From the IMG/VR virus record IMGVR_UViG_3300022699_000293, positions 1-64,000 of that record: 64,000 nt of DNA; one strand, written 5' to 3'. The notes beneath the pieces are model-generated. The model saw nothing but the letters and a program-made list of their open reading frames with translations. It did no database searches and had not been told where the DNA came from. Below, piece after piece: positions 1-8,593 of this stretch. Source of the DNA: a virus. How positions within the stretch are numbered: the first letter of the stretch is position 1; each line of letters starts with the position of its first letter. A program made the translations under genes and the position numbers.

Positions 1-489
1 TTAAGTTATCGGTGCTTTAATATCTGAGGGGGATCCAGGAAAAATAATAGCAAATCCTCCAGGACCTGCATTTAGCCAACTTGTAATGGCTGAAGCAACT
101 GCACTTTTAGCGGCATTTTGAGTATCTACGGGGGAACTAATCGCAGACATGTACGCGGATAAAGGGTTAAAAATTCCAGCGCCTATTGCGGAGCTAAAAA
201 AAGCACTTGCGGGACCCGCATTAAAAAAAGCTAAGATTGCATTACCTATTGTGTCTGCTACGGACGGACCGGAATCCAAAGAAAAAGCTGAGATAAGACC
301 TCCCTTCAGCGCGTTTTGCGCCGAAGGGAGGTAGAGAGAAGGTGTGGTAATAGTAATGCCGTTGGACATTGCATTTAACAAATATTCTGTAAAAGCGTCA
401 ACAAAACCTTGTGCAGCTTCTGCTGTAGAAGATTTAGGAGGCGTTTCAGCTGCAATCAAGCCTTTAACAAATGCCGAGGTATTGAGCAT
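1..489 (-). CDS. Ala/Gly/Ser-rich protein of unknown function, 162 aa
   Basis: I do not recognise this protein. It is small and rich in Ala, Ser and Gly, with several hydrophobic stretches and no cysteines, no clear signal peptide and no catalytic motif. Its start codon overlaps the stop of the upstream gene by one base (TAATG on the minus strand), so it is the last visible gene of an operon that runs from the resolvase through the ribonucleotide reductase. Its composition resembles small phage virion or membrane-associated proteins, but that is only an impression. The stop codon lies at the very edge of the window, so the gene is complete. Confidence 0.7.
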   Translation of the reverse strand: MLNTSAFVKGLIAAETPPKSSTAEAAQGFVDAFTEYLLNAMSNGITITTPSLYLPSAQNALKGGLISAFSLDSGPSVADTIGNAILAFFNAGPASAFFSSAIGAGIFNPLSAYMSAISSPVDTQNAAKSAVASAITSWLNAGPGGFAIIFPGSPSDIKAPIT

Positions 490-692
490 TATTCAATTAT
501 GTGGTTAAGTGGCGTAGCTTGAGTAATTTTCCAAGTGTCTTTTTTTCTGTCTTTCGCTAGAACGAGTTTAAATCCTTTAGGACCTCTTTGACATGTATCA
601 CAAATATAGCCGATTATTTCGCCTTTATGACGGATCTCTATTGCTTCCGGGCCTAGAGAATTTTGACATTCTTCGAAAATACATGAAGTCAT
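489..692 (-). CDS. Small putative zinc-binding protein, 67 aa
   Basis: The start at 692 is chosen because its ATG overlaps the TGA stop of the reductase gene in an ATGA arrangement; a longer reading frame would run into that gene. The protein has Cys at residues 4 and 9 and a CDTC pair near residue 31, which could hold one metal ion, followed by a basic C-terminal half. It is translationally coupled to the reductase gene upstream and to the 162-residue gene downstream. A redox or regulatory role beside the reductase is possible but unproven. It may simply be one of the many small zinc-ribbon proteins in this genome. Confidence 0.65.
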   Translation of the reverse strand: MTSCIFEECQNSLGPEAIEIRHKGEIIGYICDTCQRGPKGFKLVLAKDRKKDTWKITQATPLNHIIE

Positions 693-3322
693 GAGCACAC
701 TCCTGAATTGTATGAGCAATTAGGACATTCGTAACAACTCGCACCTATTTTACGCAGTTGAGAACCGCAATTAGGACACGGTTCTGAATCTAAATCAATG
801 TTGTCTAAAGGAAGCGTACCTTCAATTTTAGGTTGTGGCAATGATTTATTTTCTTCATTTTCGATAAATTTCCAACGAAGCCATTTAAATACGTAAGCTA
901 TTATAGATGTAGCAGAATGTATAACAGGATGTCGTGTAAAACCAGAAGGGTTGAATTTAGTACCTTCAAATCGTTCTATTAATTCTTCAAGAGGAATTCC
1001 ATATTGTAAGGCAAGGGAAACAAGAGTTGCGAAACTATCTAATAAACCGTTAACAGTAGATCCGTGTCCCGCCATTCTTAAAAACATTTCTCCTATTTTT
1101 CCGTCCGGATAAAAACCTACAGTTATATAACCTTTATGTTGTCCAATAGTAAAACGATGACCGAATTGTTCTCGTTCATCTGGCAGGCGTTTTCTTTCCA
1201 AAGTTTCTTTTGATTTTTCTTTTTGTTCTAATACTTCGCGTACGCGTAAGGGTTCGCTTAATTTACTACCTTCACGATAGATAGTAATACATTTTATTCC
1301 ACGCTCCCACGCTTTTAAGAAAGCTCGTTTTACGTCTTCTACAGTTGCGTTTTTAGGCATATTGAATGTTTTTGATATTGCGCCAGAAAGAAATGGTTGT
1401 ACTGCGGCACACATATTAATGTGCGCATCGACTGAAAGACGCCGGGTACCTATAGGGAGAGCACAATCGAATACAGGCAGATGTTCTTCTTTCAATAAAG
1501 AATTTTCGAAATGTCCTTGTTCTTGCACATGTGCCAAGAGTTTTTCTTGCTGTTCAGGAGTGTATCCTAGAGCATTTAAAGCTATCTCAATATTAGGATT
1601 GAGATATTCCATTATATCTCCCCCAACAAGTGTTTTTGTTTTTTTCAAACCGATGTCGGGCTCTATGCCGGTAGTAGCACAGTCCATCATAAACGCAATT
1701 GTGCCGGTAGGTGCTAGTAAAGTAACTTGAGCGTTACGAAGACCGTGTTCTTTTTTAAATGCTGTGTTGAATACATCTCGCCAAGCTGTAATAGCTTTAC
1801 CTCGTAAATTTAGAGGATTTTCACGTAGTTTTCTAGTAGATGTTTGGTGTCGTCTAAGTACTTCCTCCATAACGGTTTTGTTTTCATTAAATTTTTCAAA
1901 AGGTGTTAAGGTAGAAGCTATTTCTGAACTTGTCCCGTAAGCATACGCTGTCATACAACTTGTAATTGCTGAAGCTATATCTCGTCCTTCCTGACTATCA
2001 TAAGCTAACCCCCAAGACATGAGAAGTCCTCCAAGATTGGCGTAGCCTAATCCTAGAGTTCGATAAATATGACTATTTTCTGTAATTTTTTTGGTAGGGT
2101 AACCTGCAAGATCCACGATAATGTCTTGAGCGATGACGAAGAGACGCACAACGTGTTTGAAAAGTTTGATGTCAAATTGTTGTACGTCTTTTGAGAATTT
2201 ATAGAGATTCAAACTGGCTAAGTTACAAGCTGAGTTATTGAGCCAGACAAATTCACTACAAGGGTTGCTAGCAACAATATCCCCGTCGTTTGCACAAGTA
2301 TTGTAGGAATTAATCGTATCTTCAAATTGTAACCCAGGATCCCCACAACTGTGTGCGGCTTCAGCGATTTGGTGGAATAGTTGCTTGACAGAAAGTTGTT
2401 TAGCTTGTTTCTTGGTTGTTCGATTTACAGTATGCCATTCGGAATCTTTTTTGTAGCCGTGGAGGATGTCTCGAACTTCTTGCATGAAGGTATCGGAAAC
2501 ACGTACAGAATTATTTCCAGATTGATGTTTAACAACACGATATGCGTTTTCAGGGTTGGTGAAGTTTGCGGACATTCCCGCAAGTACGAGACGTTTGACG
2601 ATGTCTTCTTGTTTAGCTTTAGTGGTAATAAATTGCTCAATGTCCGGGTGGTCGATGTCAAGAATAACCATCCTTGCTGCTCGACGAGTACGGCCCCCAC
2701 TCAAGATTACGTTAGCAAAGGCGTCGTAACCTTCCATAAAAGAAACAGGACCTGACGCATGTCCTCCGCCGTTTATTTTTTCATTGGTGCCTCTTAAAGG
2801 AGATAAATTGACACCAGAACCAGAACCTTCCTTAAAAATTAATCCTTCAGTTTTAGCTAGGTCCAAAATTGATTGCATGTCGTCTTTAACAGAATTTATG
2901 AAGCATGCGGAACACTGCGGTTTTTCAATACCATCAACACCTAGATTAAACCATACAGGACTATTGAAGGATCCGTATTGGTTAAAGAGTGCCATAGACA
3001 ATTCGTCTTTAAACACTTTTCCGTTTTCTGTATCGAAGTAGCCGTAAGCTATACCTGCTTCCATAAGCGCGTCGGTAACGCGTTCTACCATTGCACGAAC
3101 ACTAGTTTCGTTTTTATTTGTGGTACGTGCTTGACGAAAATATTTACTTGCAACAATTTTGCAAGCATCCGAACTCCAACGACTGGGGAATTCTCCGTCT
3201 AAGCATTCGTAGAACACATCTCCTGTTTGTTGGTTTTTGATGACGATATCAGTTTTTACCCAATCTATTTGTTGGTGAGGTTCTGAATCGTCTAGAGATA
3301 GTTGTCGTTTGAACTCGAGCAT
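689..3322 (-). CDS. nrdJ: Adenosylcobalamin-dependent (class II) ribonucleotide reductase
   Basis: This enzyme converts ribonucleotides to deoxyribonucleotides using adenosylcobalamin to make the thiyl radical, supplying dNTPs in the cytoplasm for phage replication. The 877-residue protein has the reductase barrel with the NPCSE active-site motif near residue 355 followed by an SACNLASLNL segment, an N-terminal redox cysteine in a QCSAC context near residue 148, and a C-terminal TSCPD-like region. It ends in a cysteine-rich tail (CPNCG, CYECPNC, final CS) that would reduce the active site. No nrdB-like small subunit is next to it, as expected for class II. An AAGGAG ribosome binding site precedes the ATG. 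It lies downstream of the RuvC-like gene, 15 bases away, in one operon. The family call is firm. Confidence 0.95.
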   Translation of the reverse strand: MLEFKRQLSLDDSEPHQQIDWVKTDIVIKNQQTGDVFYECLDGEFPSRWSSDACKIVASKYFRQARTTNKNETSVRAMVERVTDALMEAGIAYGYFDTENGKVFKDELSMALFNQYGSFNSPVWFNLGVDGIEKPQCSACFINSVKDDMQSILDLAKTEGLIFKEGSGSGVNLSPLRGTNEKINGGGHASGPVSFMEGYDAFANVILSGGRTRRAARMVILDIDHPDIEQFITTKAKQEDIVKRLVLAGMSANFTNPENAYRVVKHQSGNNSVRVSDTFMQEVRDILHGYKKDSEWHTVNRTTKKQAKQLSVKQLFHQIAEAAHSCGDPGLQFEDTINSYNTCANDGDIVASNPCSEFVWLNNSACNLASLNLYKFSKDVQQFDIKLFKHVVRLFVIAQDIIVDLAGYPTKKITENSHIYRTLGLGYANLGGLLMSWGLAYDSQEGRDIASAITSCMTAYAYGTSSEIASTLTPFEKFNENKTVMEEVLRRHQTSTRKLRENPLNLRGKAITAWRDVFNTAFKKEHGLRNAQVTLLAPTGTIAFMMDCATTGIEPDIGLKKTKTLVGGDIMEYLNPNIEIALNALGYTPEQQEKLLAHVQEQGHFENSLLKEEHLPVFDCALPIGTRRLSVDAHINMCAAVQPFLSGAISKTFNMPKNATVEDVKRAFLKAWERGIKCITIYREGSKLSEPLRVREVLEQKEKSKETLERKRLPDEREQFGHRFTIGQHKGYITVGFYPDGKIGEMFLRMAGHGSTVNGLLDSFATLVSLALQYGIPLEELIERFEGTKFNPSGFTRHPVIHSATSIIAYVFKWLRWKFIENEENKSLPQPKIEGTLPLDNIDLDSEPCPNCGSQLRKIGASCYECPNCSYNSGVCS

Positions 3323-3337
3323 ACACTACTCCTTAGA

Positions 3338-3895
3338 TTAAATATTGTTTGTTTGGTATGTTGAAATGCGACGTTTAGGCTTAGGGTTGTTAATCTTGTG
3401 GATTACTTCCATACGAAAACGTTTTTGTCTAGGATTTTGGTCGAGAGCGTATGCTAGATGGGCTAACCATAACGCATCAGCTTCATCGTCGGTTAATTTT
3501 AAATTCCATTGTGTATGCGCGGCACGGATCATTTTATCTTTGTCCGCATTTCCGTTTCCTGTAGCGTAAAGTTTTAAAAGAGTAGGCGGAACAACAGTAA
3601 TGTTGGAACAAAAATCATGAGCACTTACTGATAAAACTCCTCGTAACTGTCCTTGAGCGTCTGCTCTATTAGTTGCGCCGTAAGCTGCGCCTTCAATACA
3701 TATGTGGTTGATAGGTCCGTAACTGTGAGTGGCTAGCTCACACTGTAATTTGAATTGGTTTTTGATATAAACAAGACGAGGAATGTCCTTGTATTTTCCT
3801 TTCAAAGTGGATGCTGTTGCTCGAGTATCTGTAAGTATTCCGACACCTGTTTTTCGGAGAGAGGGGTCTATTCCAATATAGCTTGACTGTGCCAT
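3338..3895 (-). CDS. RuvC-like Holliday junction resolvase
   Basis: This 185-residue protein has the RNase H-like fold signature of RuvC resolvases. The first acidic residue is D10 in a GIDPSLRKTG motif, the second is E68 in the IEGAAYG strand, and the last pair is D137 and D140 in the DDEADAL helix. It would cleave branched DNA intermediates before packaging or during recombination. It is first in a minus-strand operon with the reductase gene. The start is supported by the gap to the divergent gene at 3946, which holds palindromes and a possible promoter. Length and motif spacing match the family well. Confidence 0.88.
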   Translation of the reverse strand: MAQSSYIGIDPSLRKTGVGILTDTRATASTLKGKYKDIPRLVYIKNQFKLQCELATHSYGPINHICIEGAAYGATNRADAQGQLRGVLSVSAHDFCSNITVVPPTLLKLYATGNGNADKDKMIRAAHTQWNLKLTDDEADALWLAHLAYALDQNPRQKRFRMEVIHKINNPKPKRRISTYQTNNI

Positions 3896-3945
3896 TTAAC
3901 TATCCTACTATATCTAGTAGAAATCTTCTACGGAGTCAACAGTAA
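3896..3945. promoter_or_regulatory. Divergent intergenic region with palindromes and a minus-strand promoter candidate
   Basis: This 50-base gap separates divergent genes. It contains two overlapping inverted repeats: CTACTA/TAGTAG (3905-3910 and 3915-3920) and GTAGAA/TTCTAC (3917-3922 and 3926-3931). On the minus strand a TTGACT box is followed 17 bases later by TAGATA, which could form a sigma-70-like promoter for the resolvase/reductase operon. The palindromes overlap that spacer and could be an operator. This is a sequence reading only. Confidence 0.35.
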
Positions 3946-4593
3946 ATGGCAGAATTAACAATTGAGTATGTTCGTGATACTTTGGCGAATGGTTTTTATT
4001 TAGGGACCAGTGTTCTCGGATCTGTCGATATAGATACGAAGTGTTTAGTAATTCGTAAAGGTACGGCAGACACGGAAGAGTACATTGCTAGAGTAGCTAC
4101 GTTAACGGATTTAGCAGGAATTGAAGAAGCTCCGGCAGGCGGTTATGACTGGATACAAGAACCTGGATTTGCGTCGGTTACTCCGGCTGTCGGGGATATC
4201 GTAGTCATACATGCAGCGCCAGCTCTTTGGGATTATTTGGGTTATGCGCCAGTACCAAGAACAGTAACGGCTTGGGATATGGCATACAATGCTGTTTGTG
4301 TAACTCCTGCATTTCCTGCGTATGCTAAGAATCTATCTTTAACATTGTATGATTCAGGGTTTTTAACTAAGGGTATTTTTACGGATAGCGCAGCAGCATG
4401 CTTAGACATTTTTAATCCTTCTTGGTTGTCCCGAACATATTATCGAGCAGCGTCTTATGACGCGCATTTAGATACTTTGGAAGCTGCGATTAACAAGTAT
4501 GTTGTTTTACAATCTGAAGCACAGTCGTTAGTAGATGCTACAGAGACTTATTTGGATGAATACGAAGGTACAGATACGGAGACATATACATGA
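3946..4593 (+). CDS. Unknown protein, first of three tandem related genes (putative virion protein)
   Basis: Unrecognised 215-residue protein. Residues in the first third include a segment EEYIARVATLTDL that resembles segments in the next two genes, so the three appear to share an N-terminal domain by duplication. The C-terminal part is helical. A CGGAG ribosome binding site precedes the ATG. The gene overlaps the next one by ATGA, forming a compact three-gene plus-strand island between minus-strand operons. Similar isolated plus-strand islands in this window carry virion genes, so a structural role (for example a fibre or appendage) is inferred but unproven. Confidence 0.7.
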   Translation: MAELTIEYVRDTLANGFYLGTSVLGSVDIDTKCLVIRKGTADTEEYIARVATLTDLAGIEEAPAGGYDWIQEPGFASVTPAVGDIVVIHAAPALWDYLGYAPVPRTVTAWDMAYNAVCVTPAFPAYAKNLSLTLYDSGFLTKGIFTDSAAACLDIFNPSWLSRTYYRAASYDAHLDTLEAAINKYVVLQSEAQSLVDATETYLDEYEGTDTETYT

Positions 4594-4961
4594 GTATCCA
4601 TTTGGATTTGAAACAAACTAAAATTATTGAACCAGATTCGGTTTTTTGTGTTGAGAATGAAGTTACGTATGCTCACGGTATCGTACCTGAGATATTTATA
4701 CACAATACAGAAACAGAAGTATTCGAGCATGTAGCTACTGTATACGATTTGGAAAACTATCCGGATAGCAGAACAGAAGCCATCGATGAACAATCTCCTT
4801 ATTATAGGAAAGCCACCGCATTCAAAGAGTTTGAGACAGTTCAAACAGCAGAAAATTTTACAGAGTATACTTACAATCGAGTTCGAGCGTTGGTAAATAC
4901 GTACGAGCAAGCACTAGAATCTTTTGAAGGAATTATTCACCACAGCATAACGAGTTCCTAA
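4590..4961 (+). CDS. Unknown protein, second of three tandem related genes
   Basis: Unrecognised 123-residue protein translated by ATGA overlap with the gene before and TAATG overlap with the gene after. The segment EVFEHVATVYDL, about one third of the way in, matches the pattern seen in its two neighbours ([FY] x2 [RH] VA x3 DL). The rest is acidic and mostly helical. It is shorter than both relatives and may represent the shared domain alone. No catalytic motif is visible. It probably works with its neighbours as part of the virion, based on context only. Confidence 0.7.
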   Translation: MSIHLDLKQTKIIEPDSVFCVENEVTYAHGIVPEIFIHNTETEVFEHVATVYDLENYPDSRTEAIDEQSPYYRKATAFKEFETVQTAENFTEYTYNRVRALVNTYEQALESFEGIIHHSITSS

Positions 4962-6001
4962 TGCCTAATACAATTATATCTCAAACTAGAGAACAAGTTT
5001 CGGTGGACGGGAATCAAGTGTACCGAATTATTTCGGTAGTAACAGACAAGGGAGATTTACCACAAGCTGCCTTATTCGTATTAAAAATTAATGATAATGA
5101 CGATCCTACGGATGATACGTTTTTACGTGTAGCTTCTCCGTACGACTTGACTAATCTTTACACGGATCGAGATATTGCAATTTTAAATAGTTCGACAGCT
5201 TTTTTATCAGCTTACGCGTATAGTGATTTTGATGATTTAGAAATTGCTATACAAGCACAACAAGAAATTTCAGGGCGAATTAATACTTTAGTTGAGTTGT
5301 GGCAAACGTATATGGATGAATTTTATACTGCTACTGCGGCAACTTTAACGTTTCCTAGTGCTGATGAAGCGTACAGCCAACAGTTAAAAGACGCTTACGC
5401 GTCTGCTAAAGCTACACGTATTGCAGCAGAAGATGATTTAGAAACAAAGACGGAAGAATTAGTTACAGCAGAAAATGAGTATGCGGATATTGTTGATGAA
5501 ATAGCTACGATTAAAGAATTAGTTGAGTTGTGCGATACCTTAAGAAACACTACAGTACCGGGTTATTGGGAAGTTTTAAAATTAGAATTAAGTTCTTACG
5601 AGACTGGGAATGCAACGTTTGCGGAAAATATGAAATCCGCATATTTGAGTTGGTCGGGCACACCATGGGATCCGTCATCACCTCCTGCAATTAGTGATGA
5701 TTGGTACAATATGTACGATTACATATTAACGTGGACCACTACAGTTAAAAACGTTTGGGAAACGAACGGACAACCTCAACAAGCTAACACAGATACGACA
5801 CTTACATCTTTATGTAATGCTATCTCGGCGTTATACACAACCAAATTAAACACGTATTCTGCCGCATCGAGTACGTTGTCGGCTGCCCAAGAAGCTAAAG
5901 AAAAGGCGACTGCCGATCTGACAGTCGCCCAAGAAGCAGAAGATGAGGCGTTGGCTAATGTGTTAGCTGTATGTCCAGATTTCGATTTTTCTTCAGTTTA
6001 A
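4961..6001 (+). CDS. Unknown helical protein, third of three tandem related genes
   Basis: This 346-residue protein begins with the same domain type as the two preceding proteins (segment DTFLRVASPYDL near residue 60). It continues into long Ala/Glu-rich helices likely to form coiled coils around residues 130-195 and 290-335. Between them lies a Trp-rich stretch. The start overlaps the previous stop as TAATG. It ends four bases before the convergent cysteine-rich gene on the other strand. The coiled-coil architecture would suit a fibre or baseplate component, but I do not recognise a family. Confidence 0.7.
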   Translation: MPNTIISQTREQVSVDGNQVYRIISVVTDKGDLPQAALFVLKINDNDDPTDDTFLRVASPYDLTNLYTDRDIAILNSSTAFLSAYAYSDFDDLEIAIQAQQEISGRINTLVELWQTYMDEFYTATAATLTFPSADEAYSQQLKDAYASAKATRIAAEDDLETKTEELVTAENEYADIVDEIATIKELVELCDTLRNTTVPGYWEVLKLELSSYETGNATFAENMKSAYLSWSGTPWDPSSPPAISDDWYNMYDYILTWTTTVKNVWETNGQPQQANTDTTLTSLCNAISALYTTKLNTYSAASSTLSAAQEAKEKATADLTVAQEAEDEALANVLAVCPDFDFSSV

Positions 6002-6005
6002 TTTT

Positions 6006-7433
6006 TTAGTAGAGAAAATTGTAATTTTGGTGGGAGCTATTAGGGTGGTAGGGGGACACAGTTTTTTCACACAAATTCAAATGACGGTATACTTGAAAAA
6101 CATCTTGAAGGGAAGATACGTTAAAATTCCATGGGAGAAATGTCTTGGCGGACCCCCAATAATAAGAAACGAAAAGGGAGCTTTCTTTATTTAATCTTTC
6201 AATATAGCGAAATGGATAACTTGTTGATCTCCATCCTTGACGCCGTGTAGGACTAAAGGAATGTGTTAATAGTTCTAGTAGGGTAGCTTTTATATTAACT
6301 GGAAGTCTAGTAGGATTTACTTGACAATTTTTTTGACTTGGTACGTAAGTGTCTAACCATTTTTTAGCGATTTTAAAATTAGTAGTGTAGCGTTTAAGTG
6401 GATATGCTTCAGAATGTATTGGTAAAAGTGCAAAAGCTAGTGTGTGAGGTTTTTTAGTAGAGGCAGGATGATACTGTAAAGATGCGACATATTTTCGTCG
6501 ATTTATTCGTTTTTCTAATACCCCACTATGAGTTAACAAGTATTGTATCTGCGCGTCTGTAAAAGGAACGTTTGCTTGTTTTATTACTTTTCTATTTAAT
6601 TGATTAGGAGTGTAAGGGTAGTATCCTGTACAGGACACAAGATCTGACGCGCATGCATCACAAGCAGATGGTTCAAACATAGCACAACGTGGGCAAATTT
6701 CTTTTTGAAGTAAATCGCGATTTTTTCGTGTTTGTGTTGCGGTTTTACGTTGATTTTTATTTTCAGGAATTTGGTGGAAGTCACAAAGTGTTACGTGGCG
6801 AATTGCTGCAGAAGCAGTTGTGTCTGACGTCATGCTTCCTCCTACAGCTACAAAATTTCCAATTTTGGTTTGGTTAAGTTTTACGTTGTCTAAAAAATCA
6901 TCGTAATCCCCGACGAGAGTGTAAGCTTCTTCTTGTAATCCTACTTGGCGTACAGGTAAACAAAGTTTAGAGGGATCCCAAGGTCTATCAAAGGATAATG
7001 CAGGACACTCAGAACAACCGTGTGTGTATTTTTCAGGCAAAGCGCATTCCTTATAAAACTCTTCTCCTTTTTTGGTAATAATTTTTTCTGGAGTTACGAC
7101 GGTTATAGGATAGTTAGAGCTTTCTGCTAATTTTTGTAGCATAAATTTGTTAGACAAGTAAGGAGTAGCTATTAAAGCATGGCGTAATAAAGCGTCATTT
7201 TGACGTGTGTAAAAATGTAAGTTTGAGTTTACTGTGTATTTAATCGGGAGTATTATGAAATACGGGCTTAGTAGTTTAGCTGTTAACGGGTGTTTAGCGA
7301 TGTCTGAATGGTGTGTTGATTCTTCTAAATTTAGAGGAGGAGATTCGCTATCTCCACTAAAAAGTAAACAAAGTGGTCCTTCTGATCCAGACACAAAGAA
7401 ACGGTTGAGCGAAGCGGGCACAAAGTATAACAT
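6006..7433 (-). CDS. Cysteine-rich protein encoded downstream of the reverse transcriptase, 475 aa
   Basis: Unrecognised protein, last gene of the reverse transcriptase operon. I place the start at 7433 because a GGAGGT ribosome binding site sits seven bases upstream; a GTG at 7460 overlapping the reverse transcriptase stop is the alternative and would add nine residues. It holds a cysteine group at about residues 130, 140, 143 and 158, and a denser one with CPRC (247, 250), CDAC (258, 261) and Cys 268, which looks like a zinc-binding module. The C-terminal half is basic and aromatic. Its fixed position behind the reverse transcriptase suggests a shared function, perhaps nucleic-acid or RNP binding, but no family is recognised. 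Confidence 0.72.
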   Translation of the reverse strand: MLYFVPASLNRFFVSGSEGPLCLLFSGDSESPPLNLEESTHHSDIAKHPLTAKLLSPYFIILPIKYTVNSNLHFYTRQNDALLRHALIATPYLSNKFMLQKLAESSNYPITVVTPEKIITKKGEEFYKECALPEKYTHGCSECPALSFDRPWDPSKLCLPVRQVGLQEEAYTLVGDYDDFLDNVKLNQTKIGNFVAVGGSMTSDTTASAAIRHVTLCDFHQIPENKNQRKTATQTRKNRDLLQKEICPRCAMFEPSACDACASDLVSCTGYYPYTPNQLNRKVIKQANVPFTDAQIQYLLTHSGVLEKRINRRKYVASLQYHPASTKKPHTLAFALLPIHSEAYPLKRYTTNFKIAKKWLDTYVPSQKNCQVNPTRLPVNIKATLLELLTHSFSPTRRQGWRSTSYPFRYIERLNKESSLFVSYYWGSAKTFLPWNFNVSSLQDVFQVYRHLNLCEKTVSPYHPNSSHQNYNFLY

Positions 7434-7456
7434 GCAAAAATACCTCCAATGATTTC

Positions 7457-8593
7457 TCACGTAGAAGATTTGTAACGCTCTAAAGCAAATTGAAATTCTT
7501 CTAATAGAGGGGCTCCTCGACGAGCATCGATTTGGTTGAAGATATTCAATTTACCGCGTAAATGTTGTATAAACTTTTCTGTAGATGTGTAGTTGGCACG
7601 ATGTGCTTGTTGCGGAATATCGGTGATAGCACAGTTGTGCACCATTGCTCGAAGTTTTTTATAGTCTGTTTTTGCAATGCTGGGCTTTTTATCGATAACT
7701 ATTCCCAACATACGTGTTCTGTGTTGCGGACCTGTAATTCTAGTTTTTCTAGGATTTACCCAGTATCCTGACTGGTTTACAAGATTCGTAATATCCTGGA
7801 TAATTGTTTTACGTTCACTTTTCGGATATTCGATACCGCAGGACAAAGTCAGATCGTCCGCATAGCGTCCATATACCCATTTAAAAGTTTCTTTAGATAT
7901 GTATTTATTCTTCTCGGATAAGTATTGAAGTATGCGTCGATCTAATTTCTGGTTGGCAACCAAGTTACAAATAGCTCCTGAAGTGGGGGCTCCCTGAGGT
8001 ATTCCTTCATGTGAAATTTTACGTGTTCTAGAATTGTGAATAGGTACAGTCATAAGGTTAGCTAACAAACCGCTAACGTAAAAAGAGTATCCTAAAGATT
8101 GAAAATAGTGTCGTATCCAAGCCCGGCGCGTGTTAGGAAAGAAATTTTTGAGATCCATTTGAATAAAAGTTCCTCTACGAGGACAATCATGTGTGTGGGG
8201 TGAGGGCATTTTAGCTGGAGGAGCATTGTCACAGACAGGACAGGGAGGTAAATGACGCAAAGCTGCGTCCTTGATAGAGTGCCCAGGACGATACGCTGTA
8301 ACATGGTTACCCAATTGTTCTTGCAAAGGATTTAAGATACGAGTGTTTATGCGCTTTAAAAAAGATTTCATTAAAGGTGTAGGGTCATGAAGTGTACGAA
8401 ATTTTCCCGGCGTTTTTTTAGGGATTTTCGAAATACGATACTGTTGGTTTTTGGTGGTAAGTAAATACCATAAAGTTTTAGTTCGATATCCCAGAAAGAA
8501 AGCTAAAGTACAGTCATCAATAATAAAGGGTGCCGGGGATTTTAAAGAAGGTATGGAGATAATATCTAACGTAGTATTTTTAAATCCTACCAT
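7457..8593 (-). CDS. Retron-like reverse transcriptase with a Cys/His insertion
   Basis: RNA-directed DNA polymerase of 378 residues. Visible motifs: an IPKK-x3-GKFRTL block (57-68); motif A with D147 in QMDLKNFFPN; motif B IPQGAPTSG (198-206); motif C YADD (244-247) followed by LTLS; then NPRKTR (280-285) and an RMLGIVI strand. Catalytic aspartates are intact. The QGAPTS and RYADDLTLS forms are those of retron and retron-like enzymes. The retron NAxxH signature is degenerate here (AALRH) and VTG is replaced by MLG. Between the N-terminal block and motif A an insertion carries C118, C121, H133, H135 and C137, a likely metal site. A GAGGAGG ribosome binding site lies in the end of the preceding gene, so there is no room for an adjacent msr-msd RNA. 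Confidence 0.93.
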   Translation of the reverse strand: MVGFKNTTLDIISIPSLKSPAPFIIDDCTLAFFLGYRTKTLWYLLTTKNQQYRISKIPKKTPGKFRTLHDPTPLMKSFLKRINTRILNPLQEQLGNHVTAYRPGHSIKDAALRHLPPCPVCDNAPPAKMPSPHTHDCPRRGTFIQMDLKNFFPNTRRAWIRHYFQSLGYSFYVSGLLANLMTVPIHNSRTRKISHEGIPQGAPTSGAICNLVANQKLDRRILQYLSEKNKYISKETFKWVYGRYADDLTLSCGIEYPKSERKTIIQDITNLVNQSGYWVNPRKTRITGPQHRTRMLGIVIDKKPSIAKTDYKKLRAMVHNCAITDIPQQAHRANYTSTEKFIQHLRGKLNIFNQIDARRGAPLLEEFQFALERYKSST

